NCBI RefSeq assembly: GCF_009362815.1
Contig: NZ_WHNX01000002.1
Coordinates: 124,001-188,000 of the forward strand
Reading direction: 5' to 3'
DNA from: Alkalibaculum sporogenes
GTDB taxonomy: Bacteria > Bacillota > Clostridia > Eubacteriales > Alkalibacteraceae
DNA length: 64,000 nucleotides
Every line of letters begins with the position of its first letter. Position 1 is the first letter of the stretch. A program made the translations under genes and the position numbers. Of the stretch, positions 1 through 8,370 are shown piece after piece. The notes below the pieces were generated by a model. That model was not told the origin of the DNA. It saw nothing but the letters and a program-made list of their open reading frames with translations, and did no database searches.

Positions 1-368
1 TTGGCATCAATGTAAATTTCGATAAAGTAGATTTTGACGATACGCTTAAGAATAAGGCTACTTCTTTAAAAATTGAGACTAGTAAAACGCAAGATAGAAA
101 AAAAATAATTCAACATATATTAACTGTTTTTGATAAATATTATGAAGACTACTTAAATGGGGAAAATTTCGAAAATATTCTAAAACAGTATAAAAGTAAA
201 ATGACAATAATAGAAAAAAACATTGTCATTAGCATTCACAATAATACGCCAGCAAGCGGAACAGTAATAGATATTACTAATAGCGGCGCGTTAAAAATAA
301 AGATGTCAGATGGTAGTGTTAAAGAATTTTTATCAGGAGAGATTAGTTTAAATCCAATACTAGATTGA
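1..368 (+). CDS. birA: Biotin-protein ligase / biotin repressor BirA, C-terminal part
   Basis: The gene enters from the left edge and ends at TGA 366-368; codons are in frame from base 3. The visible 121 residues begin with GINVNFDKV, match the last part of the ligase catalytic core (ATSL followed by a helical R...IL..FDKYYEDY segment), and end in the small SH3-like C-terminal domain (GTVIDITNSGALKIKMSDGS, then GEISL). BirA attaches biotin to carboxyl-carrier proteins; forms with an N-terminal helix-turn-helix also repress biotin genes. That N-terminus lies outside the window. The BirA-type operator directly downstream, in front of bioY, makes a repressor-type BirA likely. The stop codon lies inside the -35 box of the bioY promoter. 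Confidence 0.9.
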   Translation, partial: GINVNFDKVDFDDTLKNKATSLKIETSKTQDRKKIIQHILTVFDKYYEDYLNGENFENILKQYKSKMTIIEKNIVISIHNNTPASGTVIDITNSGALKIKMSDGSVKEFLSGEISLNPILD

Positions 369-427
369 CAATCGTACCAAAATTAATTATAATCTTTGTA
401 AACCTTTAATATAAAAATGGTTTACAA
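365..427 (+). promoter_or_regulatory. bioY promoter with BirA operator
   Basis: A consensus sigma-A promoter is visible: TTGACA at 365-370, a 17-base spacer, and TATAAT at 388-393. Just downstream, covering the expected start point, is an inverted repeat TTGTAAACC (396-404), 14 bases, GGTTTACAA (419-427). This matches the known Firmicute BirA operator type. Its right arm ends within the bioY ribosome binding site (AAAGGAG, 426-432), so a bound repressor would block initiation. Confidence 0.9.
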
Positions 428-440
428 AGGAGAAGAGATA

Positions 441-968
441 ATGAAAATAGGAACGAAAGATTTAACATCAATTGCATTACTTGTAGCTGTAACAATTATA
501 CTGTCTCAGATAGTTATTCCACTACAACCAGTACCGATTAGTTTATCTATGATAGCAATATATCTTAGTGGTGGGTTATTAGGATGGAAAAAGGGTGCGA
601 TAACTCAAATTATTTACATAGGAATTGGAGCAATAGGCTTACCGGTATTTGCATCAGCAAAAGGGGGCATACCTGTATTATTTGGACCTACAGGAGGTTA
701 TATAGTTGGTTATTTGTTAGCAGCTATTATTACTGGATTTATTATAGAGAAAGTATCTAATTTAAATATTTTTACAATTATATTAGCCATGGTTGCAGGT
801 ATAATTAGTTGTTATATTTTAGGTACTGTGTGGTTGGGATTTATCACTGAAATAGGATTTTACAATGCATTATTTTTAGGAGTGATTCCATTTATATTAG
901 GAGATATATTAAAAATTATTGTAGCAGCTATACTAGTTAAAAAAATAAAAACACTTAATTTAATATAA
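441..968 (+). CDS. bioY: Biotin transporter substrate-binding (S) component BioY
   Basis: BioY is the integral membrane S component of an ECF-type biotin importer. This 175-residue protein has the expected length and about six hydrophobic segments, plus the family signatures near PLQPVPISLSM and LFGPTGGYIVGYL (biotin-binding loop). I chose ATG 441 because AAAGGAG lies 8 bases upstream; the in-frame ATG at 417 sits inside the operator. No ECF ATPase or T component is nearby, so it either uses a shared energising module or works alone. Location after birA and a BirA operator supports repression of biotin uptake when biotin is sufficient. Confidence 0.93.
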   Translation: MKIGTKDLTSIALLVAVTIILSQIVIPLQPVPISLSMIAIYLSGGLLGWKKGAITQIIYIGIGAIGLPVFASAKGGIPVLFGPTGGYIVGYLLAAIITGFIIEKVSNLNIFTIILAMVAGIISCYILGTVWLGFITEIGFYNALFLGVIPFILGDILKIIVAAILVKKIKTLNLI

Positions 969-1012
969 GTCTGGGTATCCTATTATTATAATACAGTATA
1001 GGAGGAGATTAT

Positions 1013-1477
1013 ATGAATGCTAGTATAGCAATAGGAAATGAAGTGCCTGATTTTACATTGAAAGACAATAATAATGTTGATGTATCATTAAGTCAATATA
1101 GAGGTAAAAAGGTGCTTATGTCATGGCATCCTTTAGCTTGGACTCCAGTATGTACAGACCAGATGCGAGCATTAGAAAGAAACCTACAACGATTTGTTAA
1201 AGAAAATACTATACCATTAGGATTTAGTGTAGATCCACAACCGTGTAAAGAAATATGGGCCAATGCGCTAAAAATAACAAATATAAAATTACTTGCTGAT
1301 TTTTGGCCTCATGGTAAGGTGGCAATGGATTATGGCATATTTAACGATAGAGATGGAATATCACAGAGGGCAAATTTTATAGTCGATGAAAAGGGCATTC
1401 TTAAATGGTATAAGATATATCCATCTGCTGAATTGCCAGATATTGAGGAGATATTCGATATACTCAAAAGTATCTAA
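1013..1477 (+). CDS. Peroxiredoxin (AhpC/TSA family)
   Basis: This 154-residue thioredoxin-fold protein should reduce hydrogen peroxide or organic peroxides. The N-terminal region (VPDFTLKDNNN) and the peroxidatic motif PLAWTPVCT, with Cys47, are typical. A second cysteine, Cys78 in VDPQPCKEIW, could act as resolving residue, but this is inference. It lies 44 bases after bioY with its own strong ribosome binding site (AGGAGGAG), so it may be co-transcribed with bioY or have its own promoter. An AT-rich hairpin follows at 1561-1603. In an anaerobe the obvious role is oxygen or peroxide defence. No dedicated reductase is adjacent. Confidence 0.9.
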   Translation: MNASIAIGNEVPDFTLKDNNNVDVSLSQYRGKKVLMSWHPLAWTPVCTDQMRALERNLQRFVKENTIPLGFSVDPQPCKEIWANALKITNIKLLADFWPHGKVAMDYGIFNDRDGISQRANFIVDEKGILKWYKIYPSAELPDIEEIFDILKSI

Positions 1478-1829
1478 ATGAGAAATAACTTCGATTAAAT
1501 ACCTTAGAAAATGAACCAAGTTACGCTTTAGATATTTCAATAAAATTTTTACTAATTTATAAAAGCTTCTTAGATATACTATTATATATCTATAGAAGCT
1601 TTTATATCGAGAATACAGTGAACTAGCGTCTGTTGGTAGCTGATATCCGATATTAAACCTATAAAAAAAATACAAAGCATATTTTTGATGATTGTTATAT
1701 AATGTAAATATATAATAATGGGAAATATTATAGTATCTTCTATCAATAAAAGTACTTCTAAACAATTCTTAAATTTAATATAATAGAATAGCAGTTAATT
1801 AACGTCAAAAGTAAAAGGGGTATGTTTTG
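1478..1829. other. Intergenic region, non-coding
   Basis: About 350 AT-rich bases between the peroxiredoxin and the next small gene. Apart from the hairpin at 1561-1603 I see no gene. The minus-strand open frame at 1361-1765 overlaps the peroxiredoxin, has Tyr/Ile-rich low-complexity composition and no ribosome binding site, and is judged spurious. Confidence 0.6.
1561..1605 (+). terminator. Putative transcription terminator after the peroxiredoxin gene
   Basis: AAAAGCTTCTTAGATA pairs with TATCTATAGAAGCTTTT, with one bulged base, around a short AT loop, and is followed by TTTTAT. It is less GC-rich than a classic terminator. Confidence 0.6.
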
Positions 1830-2330
1830 ATGATAAAAGATAAAACAAATGAAATTGATAATGCTAATTATGAACAAACATCTATTAATACCAAGAGTTT
1901 AGATAAAATGTTTTATGATGTAGAAGAATATTGTGATAAATTCAATAATTTATTGAAAGAATTTGAAATAGAATTTGAACAGATTTCTATATTTAATCGC
2001 TCAAAGGCAAAAAAAGATTTCGAACAAGAAATTGGGCTCTCTATTTCGGAATTAGAAAAAGCCACATTGGAAATTAATCAAATATGGAAAGATATTAAAA
2101 GGTACATAGCTATTAAGAATTTTGATAGTTTAGATAAAGCTTTGCGCACATTTACATATAATGATCTTCAATTTAGAAGATGTTTATTATCATTTGAAAA
2201 ATATGATTTATTAAGTAGAAAGTATATTAAAGATAAAGATAAAATCGTCAAACTAACTGATGACATTAGAAAAGTGACTAAAGAGCTTGATAAATATCTT
2301 ACTCATATATTTTCTATTTTAGAACTATAA
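1830..2330 (+). CDS. Hypothetical helical protein
   Basis: I do not recognise this 166-residue protein. It is charged and almost entirely predicted helical, with heptad-like segments (EEYCDKFNNLLKEFEIEFEQ; ISELEKATLEINQIWKDIKR; KIVKLTDDIRKVTKELDKYL), no signal peptide and no membrane segment. That suggests a soluble coiled-coil protein. ATG 1830 is preferred over the adjacent TTG 1827; GGGG at about 1817-1820 could be the ribosome binding site. It has no operon partner: the next gene is convergent. Confidence 0.6.
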   Translation: MIKDKTNEIDNANYEQTSINTKSLDKMFYDVEEYCDKFNNLLKEFEIEFEQISIFNRSKAKKDFEQEIGLSISELEKATLEINQIWKDIKRYIAIKNFDSLDKALRTFTYNDLQFRRCLLSFEKYDLLSRKYIKDKDKIVKLTDDIRKVTKELDKYLTHIFSILEL

Positions 2331-2441
2331 TTATTTTTAAATTTCATATAATAGATTATAAAACATAGAAGTATTAAATTTACATCGATAAACCCAAATA
2401 GACTTAGGAAGGAAAGTTTCATGACAAATGAAATTTTAGAG

Positions 2442-2480
2442 AGGAACGATATCATGAAAGTGATTATTTCGTTCCTTTAT
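2442..2480. terminator. Weak hairpin between convergent genes
   Basis: AGGAACGA (2442-2449) pairs with TCGTTCCT (2469-2476) with an imperfect inner ATCA/TGAT extension. It lies between the convergent gene ends and may terminate either; T-runs are short. Confidence 0.35.
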
Positions 2481-2492
2481 TGTGGTTTCACT

Positions 2493-3566
2493 TTATTTAT
2501 CTACAAATAATAATTCCTTTAAACTTTGACCTTTAAAAACAACAGTGAATATACTCCGAATAATTAAGAAGCTGATAGGACCAAAAATTAAACCTGTTGC
2601 ACCAAAAACTTTTAAGCCAATATACATGGAAGCTAGAGTTAATAAAGGGTGAACTCCAATTTGTGTACCTATTATCTTAGGCTCAAGTACTTGTCGTACT
2701 ACTAAGATTATTATATATAGTATGAATAAAGAGATACCTAATCTTAGATCACCTACAATTAAAGAATATATTGCCCAAGGGATTAGTACACCGCCTGTAC
2801 CCAAAATAGGTAAGATATCTAAAATAGCAATAATTGCAGCTAATAGTAAGGCGTAGTTTACTCCAATAATGGTAAAGCCAAGTAGAAGTTCAGAAAAAGT
2901 AACAAACATTATCATCATATAAGCCCTAAAGAGTTTTAAGAAAGAACTTATAATATCAGTTTTTATATAGATGATTTTATTATACAAGTAAGAAGGTAAC
3001 TGCCCCTTAATAATATGTATAAATTTATCTTTATCGCCTAAAAAGAAATACGTAGAAATTATTGTTATAATAAAAAATATTAACGCAGAGGGAATAGATA
3101 CGGCAGTATTAAATACATACCTAACCATATCTTTAGTAAAATCTGTTAGATTAGACGTGATAACTTCAAGTTGTTCACTAATAAAGATTGTTACCCCTGG
3201 AGGGAATATTTGATTATTTGTGCTAAATTCCACTATACTTAGGTATACATCATTTAGTATATTAGGTAGAACCTGAAATAACTCTTTCGCTTCAGAAATT
3301 AATTTAGAAACTATGGAAGATACTACTAGTGACATAGTAAGTAAAACTAGGAGGACGCTTAGTATGGATGCTAATTTTCTAGGTATATTAAATTTATTTA
3401 CTAATAGTTTAATAAAAGGTTCTAAAATTATAGAAAGAATAAAAGCTATCAAAAAAGGTGCCACATACCTTATAGATTTAAAAAATAAAAATACTCCTAA
3501 AAGAATCCCAATAAAGGATATTGAAAATTGTATTACTTTATTCTTATCTAGTACAAAATTTCTCAT
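2493..3566 (-). CDS. AI-2E family transporter (PerM/YtvI-like permease)
   Basis: A 357-residue polytopic membrane protein of the AI-2E exporter/DUF20 family. Two N-terminal hydrophobic helices are followed by a large loop (ISEAKELFQVLPNILNDVY), then more membrane helices. The family's conserved tail is clear: LLGFTIIGVNYALLLAAIIAILDILPILGTG, then VRQVLEPKIIGTQIGVHPLLTL. The substrate is unknown; members have been linked to AI-2 export, Na/H antiport or sporulation. I chose ATG 3566 because GGAG lies 5 bases upstream; the longer frame starts in non-coding-like sequence. It stands alone. Confidence 0.85.
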   Translation of the reverse strand: MRNFVLDKNKVIQFSISFIGILLGVFLFFKSIRYVAPFLIAFILSIILEPFIKLLVNKFNIPRKLASILSVLLVLLTMSLVVSSIVSKLISEAKELFQVLPNILNDVYLSIVEFSTNNQIFPPGVTIFISEQLEVITSNLTDFTKDMVRYVFNTAVSIPSALIFFIITIISTYFFLGDKDKFIHIIKGQLPSYLYNKIIYIKTDIISSFLKLFRAYMMIMFVTFSELLLGFTIIGVNYALLLAAIIAILDILPILGTGGVLIPWAIYSLIVGDLRLGISLFILYIIILVVRQVLEPKIIGTQIGVHPLLTLASMYIGLKVFGATGLIFGPISFLIIRSIFTVVFKGQSLKELLFVDK

Positions 3567-4059
3567 ATTTTCTCCAATCATAAAAGTGTTAATTGTATAA
3601 TAATAACATAATTGTTTAACTAAAATATATATTATAAGTAAACAATTTCTTAAGAGTTGCATATTTATGCTAAGTATCAATATAAGTTATTTTTTGCAAT
3701 GAGCAAAAGAATATCGCATTGATATAATTATAACGATTGCAAATAATTAAATAATTAAATTTAATTATGAGGATTAAATTTTTACTTTGCAAATTATTTG
3801 AGTATACAAGTAATTAAGAATAAGATCTCTTAAAGAATAACTACTGATATAACTACTTTAGAACTTGTATATACGTGTATTGGTGTTAAAAAAAAAACAA
3901 TACTACAAAAATAGGATTTAGATGTTATAATATTAATAGTGGATATATTTCTTTATCTACACAACCTGAAAACGAAATCATAAATAAATATATATAGGTT
4001 GATAGTTAAAGATTTAACTAAGTAACTAATTAACTAATTACTTTATAAGGAGGATAATT
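3567..4059. other. Long intergenic region upstream of the methylenetetrahydrofolate reductase gene
   Basis: About 490 AT-rich bases between divergent genes. Two inverted arms, GTATACAAGT (3802-3811) and ACTTGTATATAC (3863-3874), could form a long hairpin or be paired operator half-sites. Short AACTAA direct repeats lie just before the gene (about 4015-4040). I see no recognised riboswitch signature. Confidence 0.5.
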
Positions 4060-5598
4060 ATGACCGTAGAAAAACATTCATTTAAAGATGCAGTCCTAGA
4101 CAAAGATAAATTCTCAATTACTTGGGAATTAGTTCCAGGTAGAGGTTCAAATGAGGTAGATCAACAAAATGTTATAAAATTGGCACAGCAAGCTTCACTA
4201 GATCCAAGAATAAATGCAATTACTTTAACTGATAATCCTAGTGGTAAACCAGCTATACATCCCTTTGGATTAGCAGAAGAAGTGAAAAATTTAGGTGTAG
4301 AAACACTAATTCACTTTACATGCAAAGATAAAAATAGAAATGATATTGAATCTGAACTATATGCACTAGATAGGGCTGGGCTTCCTAATCTTTTAGTTAT
4401 GACTGGAGATTACACAACTGAAGGATATAACGGCAGACCAAAACCAGTTTTTGACCTTGACTCAGTTCAAACTATTAAGTTTATAGAAGATATGAATAAT
4501 GGTTTAGAAGTTAAAGCACATAAAAAAACTAAAACTTTCCCTAAAACTGATTTTTTTGAAGGTGCAGTAGTATCGCCTTTCAAAGCATTAGAGTCAGAAG
4601 TTATGACACAATACTATAAGATGCATCAGAAAGTCGATGTTGGTGCAAAGTACATAATAACCCAAGTAGGTTGGGATGCAAGAAAATTCGATGAACTTAG
4701 AAAATACGTAGATAAATATGAACTCAATACACCGTTAATTGGTAATATTTACGTATTGTCAATGCCTGTTGCTAGGATGATGAATAAAAGTATTATACCA
4801 GGTGCAGTTGTAACAGATAAACTCTTAAGTGACTTAGATGCTGAGAAGAAGGAATTTGATAATAATAAAGAAAGACAATTACTTCGCTCTGCGAAATTAT
4901 TTGCTGTTTTAAAAGGTTTGAAATACGATGGAGTTACTATAGCAGGTCATGGACTAAAATACGAAGAGATTAAATTCATATTAGATAAGGGTGAAGAATT
5001 ATACTCTAATTGGCAAGAATTGGTAAAAGAATTTGATTATCCTGAAGATAATGGATTTTACTACTTTGAAAAAGACGAAGCTACTGGTTTGAATACTACA
5101 ACACCTGTAGATAGAAAAAATACAGGAAGTAAAAGTAATTCATTGTTTTACTGGAGTTTTGGGTTAGTACATAAATTTGCACTTAGCGAAGGTGCACCAC
5201 TATATCCAATGATAAAATTCTTTGCAAAAGGAATTGACAAATCTGTTCTTAATAAACCTTTTACATATTTTGAATATTATACGAAAACTATTACTAATGA
5301 GTGTCGCTTCTGTGGTGATTGTGTAATGCATGAACTCGCATTTCAATGTCCCATGTCACAATGTGCAAAACACCAAAGAAATGGTGCATGTGGAGGTGGG
5401 AAAGACGGATGGTGTGAAGTCTACCCAGGAGAAAAGAGATGTATTTACGTTAATATGTATGAAAAATATAAACATTCCGGCAAAGAATACTCTATGAAGA
5501 ATAGATATGCTCCTCCAGCCGACTGGAGTTTATATAAAACTTCATCATGGTTAAATTTCTTTAATGAAAGAGATTATAATTATAGAGATAAAGAGTAG
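4060..5598 (+). CDS. metF: Methylenetetrahydrofolate reductase with C-terminal Cys-rich domain (MetF-MTHFR_C fusion)
   Basis: The first ~300 residues form the MetF-type TIM barrel (ITWELVPGRG; AITLTDNPSG; LIHFTCKDKNRN; NLLVMTGDY), which reduces 5,10-methylene-THF to 5-methyl-THF. The last ~120 residues are the cysteine-rich MTHFR_C domain (CRFCGDCVMHE, CPMSQCAKHQ, NGACGGG, WCEV, RCIYV), which resembles the MetV partner of acetogen enzymes and probably holds a metal or Fe-S centre. Length 512 fits such fusions. Start ATG 4060 follows AAGGAGG. It may serve methionine synthesis or one-carbon/Wood-Ljungdahl metabolism; a corrinoid protein and hydrogenase lie elsewhere in the window. Confidence 0.9.
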   Translation: MTVEKHSFKDAVLDKDKFSITWELVPGRGSNEVDQQNVIKLAQQASLDPRINAITLTDNPSGKPAIHPFGLAEEVKNLGVETLIHFTCKDKNRNDIESELYALDRAGLPNLLVMTGDYTTEGYNGRPKPVFDLDSVQTIKFIEDMNNGLEVKAHKKTKTFPKTDFFEGAVVSPFKALESEVMTQYYKMHQKVDVGAKYIITQVGWDARKFDELRKYVDKYELNTPLIGNIYVLSMPVARMMNKSIIPGAVVTDKLLSDLDAEKKEFDNNKERQLLRSAKLFAVLKGLKYDGVTIAGHGLKYEEIKFILDKGEELYSNWQELVKEFDYPEDNGFYYFEKDEATGLNTTTPVDRKNTGSKSNSLFYWSFGLVHKFALSEGAPLYPMIKFFAKGIDKSVLNKPFTYFEYYTKTITNECRFCGDCVMHELAFQCPMSQCAKHQRNGACGGGKDGWCEVYPGEKRCIYVNMYEKYKHSGKEYSMKNRYAPPADWSLYKTSSWLNFFNERDYNYRDKE

Positions 5599-5647
5599 TA
5601 TATTATTATTTATATTAGAAATTTAAGTTTATAGAGATTAAAAATAA

Positions 5648-5678
5648 AAAAAGGAGTTAAACTCCTTTTTTATTTTTA
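5648..5678. terminator. Bidirectional terminator
   Basis: AAAAAGGAGT (5648-5657), loop TAA, ACTCCTTTTT (5661-5670), followed by TATTTTTA. It can serve both the plus-strand reductase gene and the convergent minus-strand small gene ending at 5676. Confidence 0.88.
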
Positions 5679-5837
5679 ATCATATACAATTGGATTTGCT
5701 TTTTCATTTCCTGCCTTGGCTTTACCTTGAATTTCAGGCACAGGTTTTTGTTTATTTTTCTTTTGGTGTAATTTCTTATTGTGTTCAGTTCCATGGGGTT
5801 CACTTGGTCCTGGTCTTCTCATTCCTGCTTTTGCCAT
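5676..5837 (-). CDS. Small conserved-looking basic protein (53 aa)
   Basis: This short gene is real on sequence grounds: ATG 5837 is preceded by AGAGGTGAAAAG and the stop sits next to a strong terminator. The product begins MAKAGMRRPGPSEPHGTEH and continues with a Lys-rich middle, PVPEIQGKAK and a tail ANPIVYD. It is hydrophilic, rich in Lys, Pro and Gly, and has no membrane segment. Similar small proteins seem familiar to me from clostridial genomes, but I know of no function. Proline and lysine richness suggests an unstructured or nucleic-acid-contacting protein; that is inference. It follows the TSCPD gene on the same strand. Confidence 0.75.
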   Translation of the reverse strand: MAKAGMRRPGPSEPHGTEHNKKLHQKKNKQKPVPEIQGKAKAGNEKANPIVYD

Positions 5838-5923
5838 CTTTTCACCTCTTTTTCATTTGTTATTATTATTTACATAATACAAAAATAAAATATAAGGTAA
5901 ATAGTGGAGTGTTGCTTTTACTA

Positions 5924-6178
5924 TTAACTAATTACTGATTCGAGGGCTTTAGTTAATTGATCAGGACAAGATGTATTTCTGTTACCACAGCTAACGCCTT
6001 TTAATTTTTTGATAACATCTGCTACTTTCATGCCTATAATTAATTTACTGATTCCTTGTGCATTTCCATTACAGCCACCAGTGAACTCTATTTTATCAAT
6101 TATATCACCAGATAGTTTAATATGTATTTGGCTAGAGCAAACACCTTGCGTATTATAAGTAAATTCTTTTTTTGTCAT
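5924..6178 (-). CDS. TSCPD domain protein (TIGR03905 family)
   Basis: This 84-residue protein is one TSCPD domain: QGVCSSQIHIKLSGDIIDKIEFTGG, then CNGNAQGISKLIIGM, GVSCGNRNTSCPDQL. The conserved cysteines (CSS, GGCNGN, SCG, TSCPD) suggest metal or Fe-S binding. The same domain occurs at the end of some ribonucleotide reductases and NrdJ-like proteins. Stand-alone members have no established function. The ribosome binding site is AAGGTGG. The gene lies 19 bases after the antiporter gene on the same strand, so the two probably share a transcript. Confidence 0.85.
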   Translation of the reverse strand: MTKKEFTYNTQGVCSSQIHIKLSGDIIDKIEFTGGCNGNAQGISKLIIGMKVADVIKKLKGVSCGNRNTSCPDQLTKALESVIS

Positions 6179-6197
6179 TTATATACCACCTTGTTTT

Positions 6198-7211
6198 TTA
6201 ACTATAGTTTAATACCAGATAAACACCATATAGAGATAATAAACAAAGGCCTTCCATTTTTGTTAAGGTCTTATGCTTGTTCCTTTTATTTTTAGCAAAG
6301 TATCCAATTATGAAAAGTACTATCAACATTGTTGGGTAGTGAACAGTATAATAAATTTGAGGTATTAATAAACCACCATGAGAGATAGCAGCAGCACTAC
6401 CAATAACAAATAAAATATTTAGAATATTAGCGCCTATGATATTTCCAAAAGCTAATTCACCGTGATTTTTTCTTACTGCTGTTATAGCAGTGATTAGTTC
6501 TGGTAAGCTAGTTCCAAAAGCAACTAATGTTGAAGCAACAACGCTTTGTGGTATTCCGACTCTTAGAGCACCAACTTCTACTGCAGGGATAAGTAATGAA
6601 GAAGATAAAATAACAATTGAAATGCCTATAAAAAACTTCAATAACTGAATAACCAAAGAACTATCTTCTACTTCAATTAAAGTTTCTGATAAAAATTCAT
6701 TTGATTTTTTTGCCGATTTAATCAGATACTGGATGTATAATAATAATAGTAGTAAAAATAACCATCCAATGTGTTGATATATCATGCCAGTAATACCATT
6801 GTAGAATACAGGTAAACTAATAAAAACTAATAATATGGAACATAAGAATAGTATACTACCTTGTTTGGATATAGTCTTCATATCGATTGGTAGCGTTCCT
6901 ACTATAGCAGCTAACCCAAGAATAAAGCTTGTATTAGTAATAGTCGAACCTACAGCGTTTCCGAGAGCTAAGTCAGAGTTCCCATTTAGTGCTGCAATGA
7001 TGCCCACTGATGCTTCGGGTAATGTTGTTCCTAAAGATACAATAGTCGCTCCTATAATTAGTTTTGGGATTCCCCATCGTATAGACAAGCTAACAGCTTC
7101 ATCTACAAATAAATCTGCACCCTTGCTGAGAGTGAATAAGCTACCTATTATTACAAAAAGCAATAATAATGTATTGGTCTGCTCAAAAATACTGTAAATT
7201 AATTTATCCAT
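6198..7211 (-). CDS. Calcium/sodium antiporter (CaCA family, YrbG-like)
   Basis: A 337-residue membrane protein with the two inverted alpha repeats that define the CaCA superfamily: GATIVSLGTTLPEASVG...GNAVGSTITNT in the first half and STLVAFGTSLPELITA...GNIIGANILN in the second. The acidic residues in TLPEA and SLPEL bind the cation. About ten hydrophobic segments are visible, with a hydrophilic loop around residue 170. It should exchange Na+ (or H+) for Ca2+. Start ATG 7211 follows GGAAGGAG. It is upstream of the TSCPD gene on the same strand. Confidence 0.93.
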   Translation of the reverse strand: MDKLIYSIFEQTNTLLLLFVIIGSLFTLSKGADLFVDEAVSLSIRWGIPKLIIGATIVSLGTTLPEASVGIIAALNGNSDLALGNAVGSTITNTSFILGLAAIVGTLPIDMKTISKQGSILFLCSILLVFISLPVFYNGITGMIYQHIGWLFLLLLLLYIQYLIKSAKKSNEFLSETLIEVEDSSLVIQLLKFFIGISIVILSSSLLIPAVEVGALRVGIPQSVVASTLVAFGTSLPELITAITAVRKNHGELAFGNIIGANILNILFVIGSAAAISHGGLLIPQIYYTVHYPTMLIVLFIIGYFAKNKRNKHKTLTKMEGLCLLSLYGVYLVLNYS

Positions 7212-7553
7212 GATAACTCCTTCCAAGCTGGGTTAGCCCACATATGTATCTTATAAGAAATAATAATAGTAAAAAATCGGTAATACATATAAATATGTTA
7301 AAATATATCAGTACGTATCAAACACATCTAGTTTACAACATATATACAGTAGTTGTCACTATAAAAAAAGAATATAAGTTTCATAAGAGAAAGTCTGAAA
7401 TTCTTATTCAACTGCATGTAATATATATATGCAGTAATATTTAAGCTAATTCTTATTTATGTTTGTAAAAATTTAGTATTACATTTTCTTTTAGTAAGGT
7501 ACTACTTTTAGCTAAATTACTACAAAGTATATTTATAAAATAGAGGAGAATAT
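7212..7553. other. Intergenic region, nothing recognised
   Basis: About 340 AT-rich bases between divergent genes. The plus-strand open frame at 7244-7444 has no ribosome binding site and Tyr/Ile/Lys-rich composition, and is judged spurious. Promoters for both neighbours must lie here, but none is clear enough to call. Confidence 0.5.
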
Positions 7554-8264
7554 ATGAGACTAAGTATAAGTTATAAAGAAATGTTAATAAGTTTTGATGT
7601 AGTATATAGAAATAGGAAGACTATGGAGATAAGAATTACACCTCCTAGTACAGTTACTGTGATCACACCCGAAAAACTGAAGCAAGAAGATATTATAAAA
7701 ATGGTAAAAAAGAAAGAAAGCTGGATTTATAATAAATTAGAAAAATTTGAAAAAAATTCAGAAGAATACACAATGAAAGAGTATATAAAAGGCGAAGAAT
7801 ATTTGTATCTAGGTTACATTTATACATTAGATTTTAAAAATTCTGGTCATACTAAGATCAATATATATCTTGAATCAAATATAATTGTAGTAGATACAGC
7901 AGTGCAAGATAGAGATATAATAAAAACAGAGCTAGAGGAATGGTATAGGAAAAGGGCAATAAATGTAATTGAGCAGAGGGTATCTTTGTATCAATCTTAT
8001 TTTTTTGAGATACCAAAACAAGTACGAGCAAAGTCCCAAAAGCAAAGATGGGGAAGTTGCACTTGGGATAATAAGCTCCTCTTTAATTGGAAAATTATTA
8101 TGGCACCTCTAGAAATAATAGATTATATAGTTGTACATGAAATGTGTCATATGGTAGAAAAAAACCATTCATCAAAATATTGGGATTTAGTTTCTTCCAT
8201 AATACCTGAGTATAAAAAATACAAAGAATGGCTAAAAGACAAAGGACATAAATTAACACTTTAG
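7554..8264 (+). CDS. YgjP-like metallopeptidase (M48/DUF45 family)
   Basis: A 236-residue soluble protein with the YgjP/DUF45 layout: N-terminal beta segment (TMEIRITPPSTVTVITP), the motif RWGSCTWDNKLLFNWKIIMAP, then the zinc motif HEMCHMVEKNHSSKYW, in which His-x-x-x-His plus the downstream His would bind zinc and Glu is catalytic. Such proteins are often encoded near type I restriction or repair genes, but physiological substrates are poorly known. Here it stands alone between non-coding regions. Start ATG 7554 follows GAGGAG. Confidence 0.9.
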   Translation: MRLSISYKEMLISFDVVYRNRKTMEIRITPPSTVTVITPEKLKQEDIIKMVKKKESWIYNKLEKFEKNSEEYTMKEYIKGEEYLYLGYIYTLDFKNSGHTKINIYLESNIIVVDTAVQDRDIIKTELEEWYRKRAINVIEQRVSLYQSYFFEIPKQVRAKSQKQRWGSCTWDNKLLFNWKIIMAPLEIIDYIVVHEMCHMVEKNHSSKYWDLVSSIIPEYKKYKEWLKDKGHKLTL

Positions 8265-8370
8265 CCATAACAGGCCCTGTTTTTATTGATTGTAACTAAT
8301 TAGGCTATACTTAACTGTCTAAAATTATATTGAATAAGTTGAAAACAAGAATATCAAATGTGGTACTGTG

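Noticed and set aside
1361-1765. 134-codon minus-strand frame
   Set aside because: Overlaps the peroxiredoxin gene, low-complexity Tyr/Ile composition, no Shine-Dalgarno.
3681-4059. Possible SAM or THF riboswitch before metF
   Set aside because: No conserved core motifs and no terminator-like structure near the start codon.
5690-5938. 82-codon plus-strand frame
   Set aside because: Antisense to the better-supported 53-aa gene; hydrophobic Phe/Leu/His-rich composition typical of an antisense shadow.
7244-7444. 66-codon plus-strand frame
   Set aside because: No ribosome binding site and AT-driven composition.
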